A stretch of 64,000 bases of DNA from Bacteroidales bacterium (GCA_024401355.1 JAKSLF010000005.1:48435-112434); one strand, 5' to 3'. Numbered from the stretch's first letter, positions 1-10,054 are shown. Notes: a model not told the origin generated them from the sequence alone. Program-made: numbers and translations.

Positions 1-12
1 TACAACTTCGCT

Positions 13-42
13 TTTGATTTTCAATAAAAGTATTTACCTTTG
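13..42 (+). promoter_or_regulatory. Likely gltB promoter (Bacteroidetes type)
   Basis: A TTTG box at 13-16 is followed after 18 nt by TACCTTTG at 35-42, which matches the Bacteroidetes -7 consensus TAnnTTTG; the spacer is one base shorter than the usual 19-21. The 5' leader to the gltB ATG would be about 115 nt and AT-rich. I see no riboswitch in it. Confidence 0.5.
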
Positions 43-163
43 TAACGATTTATAAATCTAATAGCGCTTTTTTATAAGAATTGAAATTAAAATAGGCCTA
101 ATATGATGTATAAATTAGAAAACCAAAGATAATCGAATTGTTTATTAAAAATACACTCAAGTT

Positions 164-3100
164 ATGATGCAAAAGCGTTTACCAAAGGCTCAGGGTCTAT
201 ATGATCCACAAAATGAGCACGACGCGTGTGGTGTAGGCTTTGTTGCCAACATCAAGGGCGAAAAGACTAACGACATCATTCGTCGTGGCTTGCAGGTGAA
301 TGTCAACATGACACACCGTGGAGCTGAGGGTGCCGACGACAAGTCGGGTGATGGTGCTGGTATACTCATACAGCTTCCTCATGAATTTTTTAAGGCTCTC
401 GTGCCAGATCTTCCAGAAGAAGGCCGTTATGCCTCGGGTCTGGTCTTTGTTCCAAAGAATGAGTCGGCTGCACAGAAGTGCATGGACACTCTCACATCCT
501 TTATTGAAAGCGAAGGACTCGAACTTATAACCTACCGCGACGTACCAGTCAATAGCAGTTGCGTTGGTGAAATAGCACTTCGCAACGAACCTCGAATTGT
601 ACAGGTATTCGTTGGCAGCCGTGGACTTGAAACAGACAAGTTCGAACGTAAACTCTACCTTGTTCGCAAGCAGGCAGAGATTAAAGTCAGAAACAGCAAC
701 ATCATCGACAAGGAGTCATACTATGTAGTATCTCTTTCGTCGAAGACGTTCATATATAAGGGTATGCTCACACCTAGCCAGCTCGGCGACTACTTCCTTG
801 ACTTCAAGGATAGTCGCATGAAGAGTGCTATTGCTGTTGTACACTCCCGATTCTCTACCAACACGTTCCCTACATGGGACCTTGCTCAGCCATTCCGTAT
901 GCTCGCACACAACGGCGAAATCAACACCATACGTGGCAACCGACTTTGGATGCAGGCTCGTGAGGGACTTCTTCAGTCAGACCTCTTTGGTGACGACTTG
1001 AAGAAGATCTTCCCTATTGTAGAGCCAAACATGAGTGACTCTGCTTCACTCGACAACGTTTTCGAGTTCCTCGTACAGGCTGGACGTACATTGCCACATG
1101 CTCTTACGATGATGGTACCAGAGTCATGGAATTCTAAGAACCCTATACCAGACAGCCTCAAGGCATACTATGAATACCACTCTACCATCATGGAGCCATG
1201 GGATGGTCCTGCAGCCCTTGTCTTCACAGATGGACGTTATGTAGGTGGTACACTTGACCGCAACGGTCTTCGTCCTTCACGATACATCATCACCAAGAAC
1301 GACATGATCGTCATGGGATCTGAAGTTGGTGTACAGGTTTTCGATCCAGAGGAAATTAAGGAAAAAGGACGTCTCCGTCCAGGAAAGCTCCTCCTCGTCG
1401 ACACTCAGCTTGGTACTATCATTCCTGATGATGAGGCTAAATTGCAGCTTGCACGTATGCACCCTTACGAGAACTGGCTGAAGAACAACCGCTTCTCGCT
1501 CGACGATATCGAGAGCGAAGTAAAGTCGCCAGTAGCGCTTGTAGGTGACAAATATGAAATATATAAGAAAGTATTCGGATATAACAAGGAAGACTTCAAC
1601 GTCACTATCGCACCTATGGCCAACACAGGCAACGAGCCTGCATCTTCTATGGGTAACGATACACCAATTGCTGCATTCAGCGATAAGCCACAGAACCTCT
1701 TCCTCTACTTCCGTCAGACATTTGCTCAGGTCACAAACCCACCAATTGACTCTATACGTGAGGGTCTTGTGATGTCGCTCACACACTACATTGGCTCTAT
1801 ACATGGCAACCTCCTTGCAGAGGAACCACTGCAGTGCCGCACACTCAAGTTTGAGAGCCCACTCATCACTAACACCGACCTTGCAAAGATTCGCGACGAC
1901 CGCAATACAGCATTTACTCACGTCACAATTCCTACCCTCTTCCCTGTAGGCAGTGGTGGTGTTGGACTCCAGAATGCTCTCAAGAGCATCTGTAAGGCAG
2001 CCGAAGATGCTGTAGACATGAAGAAGAACTACATCATCCTCTCGGACAAGGATGTCAACGAGTCAATGGCTCCTATACCTTCACTTCTTGCAGTTGCAAC
2101 AGTTCACCATCACCTTATCCGTGCCAAGAAGCGTATGCAGGTTGGTATCATCGTTGAGGCTGGCGACGCACGTGAAGTTATGCACTTTGCACTCCTTCTC
2201 GGTTATGGTGCTTCGGTAATCAACCCTTACATTGCCTTTGCTACAATCTCACAGATGATCAAGGAAGGCAAGATTCAGGGCGACTATGTTACAGCACGTG
2301 ACAACTACATACATGCAGTCGACAAGGGTATCTTGAAGATCATGTCGAAGATGGGTATTTCTACCCTCCTCAGTTACCATGGAGCTCAGCAGTTTGAGGC
2401 AGTCGGCATCTCTGAAGAAGTTATCAACACCTCATTTGCTGGTACTCCTTCTAAGATTGGTGGTGTAGGATTCAAGGAAATAGCACAGGAAGTTGAAATG
2501 TTCCACAAGCGTGCCTTTGGCGAGCAGGACTTTGCTGCTTCTGATGTATTTGACATCGACGGCCGTTTTGCTTACCGCAAGTATGGTGAGAAGCACGGAT
2601 GGAACCCTGAGACAATAGCACTCCTCCAGTGGGCTACATCGCAGAACGACTACTCTAAATTCAAGGAGTTCAGCAAGCAGGTTGACGCCGACAACAAGGC
2701 TCCACTCTTTATACGTGGATTCCTCAAGCTCAAAGACAGCGTAGCAATCGACATCAATGAAGTAGAAAGCGAAGAGGAAATCATGAAGCGCTTCGTAACA
2801 GGCGCCATGTCATTCGGTGCCATCTCAAAAGAGGCTCACGAAGCTATGGCACTTGCCATGAACTCTATCGGTGGACGTAGTAACACCGGTGAAGGTGGTG
2901 AGGATTCTGCACGATTCCACGGACCTCTCCGTTCATCTATCAAGCAGATTGCTTCAGGACGTTTTGGTGTTACAAACAACTACCTTGTCAATGCCGACGA
3001 ACTTCAGATAAAGATAGCACAGGGCGCTAAGCCTGGTGAAGGTGGTCAGCTCCCTGGCTTCAAAGTAGACCACGTCATTGCCAAGATGCGTAACTCTACA

Positions 3101-4696
3101 CCTGGCATTACTCTTATCTCGCCTCCACCTCATCACGATATCTACTCTATCGAGGACCTTGCACAGCTCATCTTTGACCTCAAGTGTACCAACCCTAAGG
3201 CCAAGATCAGTGTCAAGCTTGTGTCAGAGAGTGGTGTAGGTACAATTGCAGCTGGTGTTGCCAAGGCTCATGCCGACCTCATCGTCATCTCGGGTGCCGA
3301 AGGTGGTACAGGTGCCAGCCCAGCATCATCAATCAAGCATGCAGGTCTGCCTGTCGAAATCGGTCTTGCTGAAACTCAGCAGACACTTGTGATGAACAAC
3401 CTCCGTGGACGTGTCAAGTTGCAGACCGACGGACAGCTCAAGACAGGTCTTGACGTCATCAAGATGGCATGCCTCGGTGCCGAGGAATATGGCTTTGCTA
3501 CTGCCGCACTTATCGTTCTTGGTTGCGTCATGATGCGTAAGTGTCACCTCAATACATGTCCTACTGGTATTGCTACACAGGACGAACAGCTCCGCAAGCG
3601 TTTCATCGGCAAGTCTGACTACCTCATCAACTACTTCCGCTTTATTGCACGTGAAGTTCGTGAGACTCTGGCACAGATTGGTGTTCGTAGCCTTAGCGAA
3701 ATCATCGGACGTACAGACCTCCTCGAGCAGGACAAGAACGTCGGCAACTGGAAGACAGGCGGCATCGACATGTCGCGTATCCTCTACTTCAACGAGGCTG
3801 GCAAGCGCTTCTCTATATTCAACAGCGTAGAGCAGAAGCACAAGATTGATGGTGTTATGGACTATGACCTCATCAAGCAGGCAGAAATAGCAATCCACGG
3901 TGGACAGCGCGTATGGATCTCGAAAGAGATAAACAACGTAGACCGTACAGTAGGTGCAATGCTCTCTGGTGAGATTTCTAAGGTCTATGGCGAAGAGGGT
4001 CTTCCTGAAGACACAATCAACGCAACATTCTTTGGATCAGCAGGACAGAGCTTCGGTGCATTCCTTACCAAGGGAGTTACATTCCGACTTGAAGGCGAGT
4101 CGAACGACTATCTCGGCAAGGGACTCTCGGGCGGTAAGATCATCGTCGTACCTCCAGTAGGAAGCAAGTTCGTACCTGAGAAGAATATTATTACTGGTAA
4201 CACATTGATGTATGGTGCCACATCGGGCTTCGTCTCAATACGTGGTGTAGCAGGCGAACGTTTTGCTGTACGTAACTCTGGTGCAACTGCTGTTGTTGAA
4301 GGTGCTGGTGACCACTGCTGCGAATATATGACCGGCGGACGTGTTGTAGTGCTCGGCAAGACTGGACGTAACTTTGGTGCCGGCATGAGCGGTGGTATAG
4401 CATACGTGCTCGACGAAAACGGCGACTTCGACTACTACTGCAACAAGGGTCTTGTCGACCTCTGCAAAGTTGAGGACAAAGATGACGTTCTCGAACTTCA
4501 GAGCATCCTCAACAAGCACCTCCTCTACACCAACTCTGCTAAGTGTCGTGCCGTGCTCTCTAACTGGAGCCGCTACGTACACAAGTTCGTCAAAGTTATT
4601 CCATTCGAATACAAGAAAGTACTCGAAGAGAAGAAACTCAAGGAACTTGAAGAGAAGATCAAGAGGACTGCCGACGCACCACACAACCAGGAGTAG
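164..4696 (+). CDS. gltB: Glutamate synthase, large (alpha) subunit
   Basis: This is the large subunit of glutamate synthase, which hydrolyses glutamine and passes the ammonia to 2-oxoglutarate to make glutamate in the cytoplasm. At 1510 aa it is full length. A short propeptide precedes the class-II amidotransferase nucleophile Cys22 (in DACGVGF). The central domain is followed by the FMN synthase domain (about 810-1180) with the GEGGQLPG loop. The 3Fe-4S ligands are Cys1121, Cys1127 and Cys1132 (C-x5-C-x4-C), and a C-terminal GXGXG beta-helix closes the protein. Two ATGs lie side by side at 164 and 167 and either could be used. gltD follows after 71 bp, so the two subunits are probably cotranscribed. 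Confidence 0.97.
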   Translation: MMQKRLPKAQGLYDPQNEHDACGVGFVANIKGEKTNDIIRRGLQVNVNMTHRGAEGADDKSGDGAGILIQLPHEFFKALVPDLPEEGRYASGLVFVPKNESAAQKCMDTLTSFIESEGLELITYRDVPVNSSCVGEIALRNEPRIVQVFVGSRGLETDKFERKLYLVRKQAEIKVRNSNIIDKESYYVVSLSSKTFIYKGMLTPSQLGDYFLDFKDSRMKSAIAVVHSRFSTNTFPTWDLAQPFRMLAHNGEINTIRGNRLWMQAREGLLQSDLFGDDLKKIFPIVEPNMSDSASLDNVFEFLVQAGRTLPHALTMMVPESWNSKNPIPDSLKAYYEYHSTIMEPWDGPAALVFTDGRYVGGTLDRNGLRPSRYIITKNDMIVMGSEVGVQVFDPEEIKEKGRLRPGKLLLVDTQLGTIIPDDEAKLQLARMHPYENWLKNNRFSLDDIESEVKSPVALVGDKYEIYKKVFGYNKEDFNVTIAPMANTGNEPASSMGNDTPIAAFSDKPQNLFLYFRQTFAQVTNPPIDSIREGLVMSLTHYIGSIHGNLLAEEPLQCRTLKFESPLITNTDLAKIRDDRNTAFTHVTIPTLFPVGSGGVGLQNALKSICKAAEDAVDMKKNYIILSDKDVNESMAPIPSLLAVATVHHHLIRAKKRMQVGIIVEAGDAREVMHFALLLGYGASVINPYIAFATISQMIKEGKIQGDYVTARDNYIHAVDKGILKIMSKMGISTLLSYHGAQQFEAVGISEEVINTSFAGTPSKIGGVGFKEIAQEVEMFHKRAFGEQDFAASDVFDIDGRFAYRKYGEKHGWNPETIALLQWATSQNDYSKFKEFSKQVDADNKAPLFIRGFLKLKDSVAIDINEVESEEEIMKRFVTGAMSFGAISKEAHEAMALAMNSIGGRSNTGEGGEDSARFHGPLRSSIKQIASGRFGVTNNYLVNADELQIKIAQGAKPGEGGQLPGFKVDHVIAKMRNSTPGITLISPPPHHDIYSIEDLAQLIFDLKCTNPKAKISVKLVSESGVGTIAAGVAKAHADLIVISGAEGGTGASPASSIKHAGLPVEIGLAETQQTLVMNNLRGRVKLQTDGQLKTGLDVIKMACLGAEEYGFATAALIVLGCVMMRKCHLNTCPTGIATQDEQLRKRFIGKSDYLINYFRFIAREVRETLAQIGVRSLSEIIGRTDLLEQDKNVGNWKTGGIDMSRILYFNEAGKRFSIFNSVEQKHKIDGVMDYDLIKQAEIAIHGGQRVWISKEINNVDRTVGAMLSGEISKVYGEEGLPEDTINATFFGSAGQSFGAFLTKGVTFRLEGESNDYLGKGLSGGKIIVVPPVGSKFVPEKNIITGNTLMYGATSGFVSIRGVAGERFAVRNSGATAVVEGAGDHCCEYMTGGRVVVLGKTGRNFGAGMSGGIAYVLDENGDFDYYCNKGLVDLCKVEDKDDVLELQSILNKHLLYTNSAKCRAVLSNWSRYVHKFVKVIPFEYKKVLEEKKLKELEEKIKRTADAPHNQE

Positions 4697-4767
4697 TAAT
4701 AATCGATTTAAAAACCCAGAATTAGAATTCGATTTCGAAATTCGAAATTCACAATCATATAAATACC

Positions 4768-6198
4768 ATGGGAGATCCACGAGGATTTATGAAGGTCGAG
4801 CGTAAAGAGGGTGGTTACCGTCCACTTGCCGAACGCATAGAAGACTATAGCGAGGTTGAACAGACCTTAAACGAAAATGATAGAATGCTCCAGGCATCGC
4901 GCTGTATGGATTGCGGTGTGCCTTTCTGCCACTGGGCTTGCCCACTTGGCAACAAGACCCCAGAGTGGCAAGATGCCGCTTTCAAGGGAGACTGGGAGCT
5001 TGCTTACAATATATTGCACTCTACAAGTAACTTCCCTGAGTTTACAGGACGCATCTGCCCTGCACTCTGTGAAAAGTCTTGTACACTCGCCGTACACAAC
5101 GAAGCCGTTACCATACGCGAAAATGAGGCAGCCGTTGCTGAACATGCCTTCAATCTGGGCATAGTAAAGCCACGCATCCCAGCAAAGCGTACTGGCAAGA
5201 AAGTAGCTGTTATCGGTGGTGGTCCTGCAGGTCTTGCCTGTGCCGACCTGCTCAATCAGGCTGGTCACTCAGTTACTGTATTCGAGAAGAATAATGCTGT
5301 AGGTGGTCTTCTCCGCTATGGTATTCCTGACTTCAAACTCTCAAAGAAAGTTATCGACCGCCGTGTGGCAGTCCTTACAGCTGAGGGCATCACCTTCAAG
5401 GTGAATCAGGAAGTGGGTGTCAATATGAAGCTTGACAAGATCAAGAAGGAATTTGATGCTATCGTCGTAACAATTGGTGCTGGTCAGCCACGTGACCTCA
5501 AGGTTGAGGGACGTGAGCTCAAAGGTGTGCACTTCGCACTCGAATTCCTCCAGCAGCAGAACCACGTTGTACGTGGCGATGAAGTTAAGGATAAGGACCG
5601 CATTCTTGCTACAGGCAAGCCTGTACTTGTAATAGGTGGTGGTGATACAGGTTCAGACTGTGTTGGTACATCTAACCGTCAGAAAGCTCGCTCAGTTATG
5701 CAGATTGAGATTATGCCTAAGCCACCTGTTGACCGTGCTCCAGGCAACCCTTGGCCTTACTGGCCTACAGTCTTGAAGACTACTTCTAGTCACAAAGAAG
5801 GTTGTGACCGTCGTTGGTTGCTCAACACAAAGCGCTTCATCGGTGACGACCAGGGCAATGTCAAGAAAGTTGAACTCGTTGAGGTTGAATGGCAGAAAGA
5901 TCCTGCTACAGGACGTATGCAGATGGTAGAGAAGCCTGACACAATCTTCCAGGTTGATGCCGAACTTGTTCTCCTTTGTATGGGCTTCGTCTCACCAGTA
6001 CACGAAGGACTTGTCAATGAGCTTGGAGTTGAGTTTGACGCTCGTGGCAACATCAAAGTTGACCAGAATGGCATGTCAAGTGTCGAGGGTGTATTTGCCG
6101 CAGGCGATGCTGCTACAGGTGCCAGCCTTGTTGTTCGTGCCATTGCACGTGGTCGCGAAACAGCCAAGGGTGTTCACCAGTGGCTCATGAAAAAGTAA
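4768..6198 (+). CDS. gltD: Glutamate synthase, small (beta) subunit
   Basis: This FAD- and iron-sulphur-containing subunit delivers electrons from NAD(P)H to GltB. It is 476 aa, the usual length. The N-terminal cysteines C46, C49, C54, C58 and the second group C97, C101, C105 bind the 4Fe-4S clusters. A FAD-binding Rossmann motif (VIGGGPAGLACADLL) begins near residue 150 and a second dinucleotide motif (VIGGGDTGSDC) lies near 290. It sits directly behind gltB on the same strand and is followed by an intrinsic terminator, so gltBD forms a closed two-gene operon. Confidence 0.97.
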   Translation: MGDPRGFMKVERKEGGYRPLAERIEDYSEVEQTLNENDRMLQASRCMDCGVPFCHWACPLGNKTPEWQDAAFKGDWELAYNILHSTSNFPEFTGRICPALCEKSCTLAVHNEAVTIRENEAAVAEHAFNLGIVKPRIPAKRTGKKVAVIGGGPAGLACADLLNQAGHSVTVFEKNNAVGGLLRYGIPDFKLSKKVIDRRVAVLTAEGITFKVNQEVGVNMKLDKIKKEFDAIVVTIGAGQPRDLKVEGRELKGVHFALEFLQQQNHVVRGDEVKDKDRILATGKPVLVIGGGDTGSDCVGTSNRQKARSVMQIEIMPKPPVDRAPGNPWPYWPTVLKTTSSHKEGCDRRWLLNTKRFIGDDQGNVKKVELVEVEWQKDPATGRMQMVEKPDTIFQVDAELVLLCMGFVSPVHEGLVNELGVEFDARGNIKVDQNGMSSVEGVFAAGDAATGASLVVRAIARGRETAKGVHQWLMKK

Positions 6199-6222
6199 AA
6201 ACAACTGCATCATAACAATTTG

Positions 6223-6267
6223 ATTTTTCCGCCTTCCATGTTTCGGCATGAGAGGGCGGAAATTTTT
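6223..6267 (+). terminator. Intrinsic terminator after gltD
   Basis: The arms TTTTTCCGCC and GGCGGAAATTTTT pair, with additional CATG/CATG pairing near the loop, and the structure ends in a T run. It lies 25 nt after the gltD stop and separates gltBD from the next transcription unit. Confidence 0.8.
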
Positions 6268-6341
6268 ATGTACCTACATTCATCTAATTCAATCACCCCA
6301 TTCCTGCGTTATAGAAAAGAAAAAAATATTAATGAAATATA

Positions 6342-6371
6342 ATTGTAATTTCAAAATAATACATATATTTG
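6342..6371 (+). promoter_or_regulatory. Promoter of the secreted-protein gene at 6401
   Basis: ATTG at 6342-6345 and TATATTTG at 6364-6371 are separated by 18 nt. The -7 box matches TAnnTTTG exactly and lies 29 nt before the ATG. Confidence 0.5.
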
Positions 6372-6400
6372 CCACCAGAATCTTATAATATCAATTTAAA

Positions 6401-7333
6401 ATGAAAAAACAGTTACTTACTTTATTGGCAGTTTGCGGACTTGCCATTGCTGCTTCGGCACAGACAAAGACTACTCTTGCTACAAATGCTGAATGTAAAA
6501 TTCCAGCTGATAAGGAATGGGCATGGGTTACAGGAATGTATAAGAGTGATCCTATTACTTACGACAAAACAAAGGGTGCAATCGTAGAAATAACATTCAA
6601 GTCGGTATCACTTGCGCAGAAATTTCGTGTCAACGTGCAGGACTCTAAGGGTACTACTGACAAAGTTGATATGTCTGGAAATGCCGCTGTAGGTTCTGTA
6701 GTACGTGTAAAGATTGCCACTCTGGAAGACATACAGCAGATAGCATTACAGAACATGAGTACAAACACTACTGAATCAAGCGTTTCATTCGATGCTGTTC
6801 TTATTTCTGATATCGATTATGCTGCTGCAACTGCAGTTTCAACAATTCTCGTCAACGAAGACAAGAACACAGCAGTCACTTCAGAGACATTGAAGTCACT
6901 TGGTGACTATGACATCCTTACTGTTACATATAATGTAGCAGCAGGCATGCAGGCTGAACATGAAGGCTGGGGCGTTGGTGCTGTATGTAATAATATAGAA
7001 AATTGGCCTAGCATATACGAGTTGAGCGGTAGAACTGGTTCTAACTCAGTTTCTTTCTATGTTGCCGACATTAAGAACGCTATCGATAACGGTATCGTAT
7101 TCAATTTCTGGGGACAGGATGGTGCTGCAGTAACGTTTACAGGCATCACTGTACAGAAGTGCAAATCAAAGGTAACTCCAGTTGCTTCAGTAGATGCAGA
7201 TGTTGAAGTTATTTCAAGCGAATACTACACATTGTCTGGTGCCAAAGTTAGCGAGCCTGCCAAGGGTGTTAACATCCTCGTAGAAAAGCTTTCTGATGGT
7301 ACAATGCGTACAACAAAGATTGTCAAGAAGTAA
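6401..7333 (+). CDS. Secreted protein of unknown function with short T9SS-like C-terminus
   Basis: I do not recognise this 310-aa protein. It starts with a clear signal peptide (MKKQLLTLLAVCGLAIAASA, cut before Q21) and has beta-rich sequence in two halves: residues about 22-145, and a jelly-roll-like second half about 150-255. The last 40 residues resemble a shortened type IX secretion sorting motif: YYTLSGAKV, then a Pro/Gly turn, then a basic beta-strand ending IVKK. This C-terminal pattern recurs in the LRR protein at 54751. It has its own promoter and no operon partner. Export and probable surface or extracellular location are inferred from both ends; the substrate or partner is unknown. 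Confidence 0.75.
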   Translation: MKKQLLTLLAVCGLAIAASAQTKTTLATNAECKIPADKEWAWVTGMYKSDPITYDKTKGAIVEITFKSVSLAQKFRVNVQDSKGTTDKVDMSGNAAVGSVVRVKIATLEDIQQIALQNMSTNTTESSVSFDAVLISDIDYAAATAVSTILVNEDKNTAVTSETLKSLGDYDILTVTYNVAAGMQAEHEGWGVGAVCNNIENWPSIYELSGRTGSNSVSFYVADIKNAIDNGIVFNFWGQDGAAVTFTGITVQKCKSKVTPVASVDADVEVISSEYYTLSGAKVSEPAKGVNILVEKLSDGTMRTTKIVKK

Positions 7334-7353
7334 ATATTTTATCCGCCTTTTAT

Positions 7354-7385
7354 TTTGCTATTCCGATAAATTCAAACTAACTTTG
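7354..7385 (+). promoter_or_regulatory. proC promoter, perfect Bacteroidetes consensus
   Basis: TTTG at 7354-7357, a 20-nt spacer and TAACTTTG at 7378-7385 match TTTG-N19-21-TAnnTTTG perfectly. The proC ATG follows 39 nt after the -7 box. Confidence 0.75.
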
Positions 7386-7424
7386 TTGTATTCTATACAA
7401 TGATATAAAATAATATACAACACA

Positions 7425-8204
7425 ATGAAGATATCTGTTATCGGTGCTGGCAACATGGGCGGTGCTCTCATCCACGGGTGGGCAAAAAGCGGCAAAGTCG
7501 ACAGCATTACAATCTCTGACAAGAACGAAGAGCTTCTTGCCTCTTTCAAAGCTAAATACCCACAGATTAATATTACTACCGACAATGTCAAAGCCGTTGC
7601 AGGTGCCGACATTATTGTGGTTGTAGTAAAGCCATGGCTCATGCCTGTAGTGCTTGGTGAAATCAAGGCTGCAATCGACCTAAAGAAGCAGATAGTTGTA
7701 TCTGATGCTGCCAACTTCACCACAGACAAGCTTGCTGAAGCTCTTGGTGCAGAAGGCAACTTCTTCTATGTTATACCTAATATTGCCGCTGAATTTGCAG
7801 CGAGCATGAGTTTTGTTGCCAAGGGCAAATCGGCTACTGACGAAGCTCTTGCACAGGTTAAGGCTCTCTATGATATGGTAGGTGACACACTTGTTGTGAC
7901 TGAGAATCTTGTAGGTCCTGGCATGATGATGGCAAGTTGCGGTATAGCTTATGTGATGCGTTACATACGTGCCCAGATGGAAGGTGGTTGTGAAATGGGC
8001 TTTTACCCTAACCAGGCAAAGCAGATTGCCCTTCAGACAATGCAGGGCGCCGTATCGCTCCTCAAGGAGACAGGATGGCATCCTGAAGAGGCTATTGACA
8101 AGGTGACAACTCCTGGTGGTGTTACTATTAAGGGTCTTAACGAACTTGACCATGCTGGATTCAACAGCGCTGTAATACGTTCACTCAAGGCAGGTTTGAA
8201 GTAA
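7425..8204 (+). CDS. proC: Pyrroline-5-carboxylate reductase
   Basis: The last enzyme of proline synthesis reduces 1-pyrroline-5-carboxylate with NAD(P)H in the cytoplasm. The 259-aa protein has the N-terminal Rossmann motif GAGNMGG at residues 7-13. The C-terminal helical dimerisation domain carries the family signature around DKVTTPGGVTIKGLNEL near residues 225-240. Length and domain order are typical. The gene is monocistronic: it has a perfect own promoter and a strong hairpin terminator shared with the convergent chemoreceptor gene. Confidence 0.95.
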   Translation: MKISVIGAGNMGGALIHGWAKSGKVDSITISDKNEELLASFKAKYPQINITTDNVKAVAGADIIVVVVKPWLMPVVLGEIKAAIDLKKQIVVSDAANFTTDKLAEALGAEGNFFYVIPNIAAEFAASMSFVAKGKSATDEALAQVKALYDMVGDTLVVTENLVGPGMMMASCGIAYVMRYIRAQMEGGCEMGFYPNQAKQIALQTMQGAVSLLKETGWHPEEAIDKVTTPGGVTIKGLNELDHAGFNSAVIRSLKAGLK

Positions 8205-8228
8205 TAGTCGTATATTCATAACATAAAG

Positions 8229-8266
8229 AAAAGTGGCAGCGGATTCATCCGTTGCCACTTTCTTTT
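8229..8266. terminator. Bidirectional terminator between proC and the chemoreceptor gene
   Basis: A 13-bp stem with one G-U pair (AAAGTGGCAGCGG at 8229-8241 against CCGTTGCCACTTT ending 8261, loop ATTCAT) is followed by TTTTT on the plus strand. It probably serves both convergent genes. Confidence 0.85.
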
Positions 8267-8284
8267 TACTGATGTACTTATATT

Positions 8285-10054
8285 TTATTTTACTTTGAAG
8301 GTATTGATTGCTTTTGTCATATCTTCGAGCATACGCTGAAGCTCTTGTGCACTTGCAGCTATTTGTTCTGCACCTGCGGCATTTTCCTGAGTTACACGAT
8401 TAAGGTCGTTGATAGCCGCATTGACCTGGTTTATTCCTGCATTCTGCTCGATGCTTGCAGCAGTAATTTCCTTGATAAGACCTGCCACATGATTTATCTT
8501 AGGCAGAAGTTCATTGGCATAGTTGTAAGCCTTTTCAGCCTCAGTGATACTTGAATTGGCAGTCTGGTTGATACCATCGGCAGTTTCATGCGTCTGGTCA
8601 GCCAAACGTCCCACTTCCTTGGCTACAATAGCGAAACCCTTACCATGTTCTCCGGCGCGTGCTGCCTCTACCGAGGCATTCAGTGCCAATATATTTGTCT
8701 GCATCACAAGTTCATTGATGGCGTTGACATCATTTGCAATGTTGCGTATAGCCTCATAGCTGTTGCTTGTAGATGTACCCATTTCGTCAATCATAGTGTT
8801 GATATCTTCTGCAAGAGTGTTTGTCTGAACAGAGTTGTCGGTGTTTTGCTGGACATTGGCACCCATCTCTTCCATCGAACTTGATATTTCCTCGAGCGAT
8901 GCTGCTTGCCTGTTGGCCGAATTAGACATGTTCATCGATGCATTGCTGAGTTGCAATATAGAACCAACGACCTCTTTGGAAGTTTCCACTATAGGTTGTA
9001 TTACACTATGAATCTTTTCTATCATAGTGTCGACCTCAGATGCAAGTTCATCAATCTCCATGCATGAGTCTGAACGTTTTATGTCAACAGTCAAATCGCC
9101 TGTCGCAACTACCTTCACATCTTTTACAATTGAAACAAGTGGCTTGACAATACGCTTGTTGACACTATATAGAAGAATAAAGATAATAATGGTGACAACA
9201 ATCCATACGACAATAAGTATATAACTTATATCTTCAGTTATGGTGTTGACAACAGTCTTCTCTACACGAAGCTTCATTATGCCTTTTGTCGACCCATCGT
9301 AGTCGCGGAGTGGCATACAGGCTTCATAGCCAAGTTCGCCTCTCAGATAACCCTTGCCATACCAGATGTTATGATTATTCATGCAAGTGTCGAGTGCCTC
9401 AGATTGCAGTTTTATCTCTTCGAAGTTTATATCGTAAGTTGAATTTATGCATCTTCCATCGCGGAACAATGATGCATGTACACCATGTTCCTGACGGATT
9501 GTCATGATGCTTTCCCTGTCGTTGGCAACAAAGCCGATGACAATGACAGCACCCACGACGTCGCCATTCTTGTCATGAATAGAGTTACACGTATAAGTGC
9601 ATATTAGACCTTCAAGAAAGTCGCCACAGCCCAGTATTATTCCATTTTCAAAAGTCTCTGTAATGATCTTGTTGAGCTTGCCCATGTTGATACCATCATG
9701 TGAAGAACTGATGACATAACCGTCTTTGTCTGTTATGATGAAGCCAGACAGACCTGTTGTTGTGGTGATCCATTTGAGTTCGTTAGCAATGTTAATAGAC
9801 TCACGGTTATTGATGTAATCGGCCATGTGGGTCTGCTCAGAATCGACCATTTTCGTCACGTGTTTCATTTTCTCACGTGCCTTTGCGAGTGATTGTCCTA
9901 TGTTTTTGACGCGTGACGTCAGAATACCCATCTGGTAATTCTCAACCTTATCTGATGTATAATAAAAAGCGTATAAAAAAGCAATAGTTGTACATGCAAC
10001 AACTATTAAAAGTGGTCGCATTACAAGTGTAAGCGCTTTATTCAGTTTCTTCAT
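8285..10054 (-). CDS. Methyl-accepting chemotaxis protein with Cache-type sensor (orphan)
   Basis: This 589-aa chemoreceptor sits in the inner membrane. TM1 (about 13-31) is followed by a periplasmic Cache-like domain (about 40-270; note the IITDKDGYVISSS strand pair), TM2 (about 278-298), a HAMP domain and a cytoplasmic signalling hairpin. The kinase-binding tip reads ALNASVEAARAGEHGKGF. It would drive a CheA through CheW. There is no che gene next to it; the only CheA/CheW in the window lie some 23 kb away, so coupling to that system is possible but unproven. The C-terminus carries no CheR-docking pentapeptide. The sensor type suggests small organic ligands, but none can be named. Confidence 0.93.
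   Translation of the reverse strand: MKKLNKALTLVMRPLLIVVACTTIAFLYAFYYTSDKVENYQMGILTSRVKNIGQSLAKAREKMKHVTKMVDSEQTHMADYINNRESINIANELKWITTTTGLSGFIITDKDGYVISSSHDGINMGKLNKIITETFENGIILGCGDFLEGLICTYTCNSIHDKNGDVVGAVIVIGFVANDRESIMTIRQEHGVHASLFRDGRCINSTYDINFEEIKLQSEALDTCMNNHNIWYGKGYLRGELGYEACMPLRDYDGSTKGIMKLRVEKTVVNTITEDISYILIVVWIVVTIIIFILLYSVNKRIVKPLVSIVKDVKVVATGDLTVDIKRSDSCMEIDELASEVDTMIEKIHSVIQPIVETSKEVVGSILQLSNASMNMSNSANRQAASLEEISSSMEEMGANVQQNTDNSVQTNTLAEDINTMIDEMGTSTSNSYEAIRNIANDVNAINELVMQTNILALNASVEAARAGEHGKGFAIVAKEVGRLADQTHETADGINQTANSSITEAEKAYNYANELLPKINHVAGLIKEITAASIEQNAGINQVNAAINDLNRVTQENAAGAEQIAASAQELQRMLEDMTKAINTFKVK

Noticed and set aside
1277-1921. Long minus-strand reading frame (214 codons) inside gltB
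   Set aside because: It is a shadow of the codon pattern of gltB, with no family signs, promoter or start context. The same holds for 3329-3898 and 4235-4780.
9854-9867. CACGTGTTTCA considered as a parS site
   Set aside because: It matches only half of the parS core, is not palindromic in the required way, and lies inside the orphan receptor gene.
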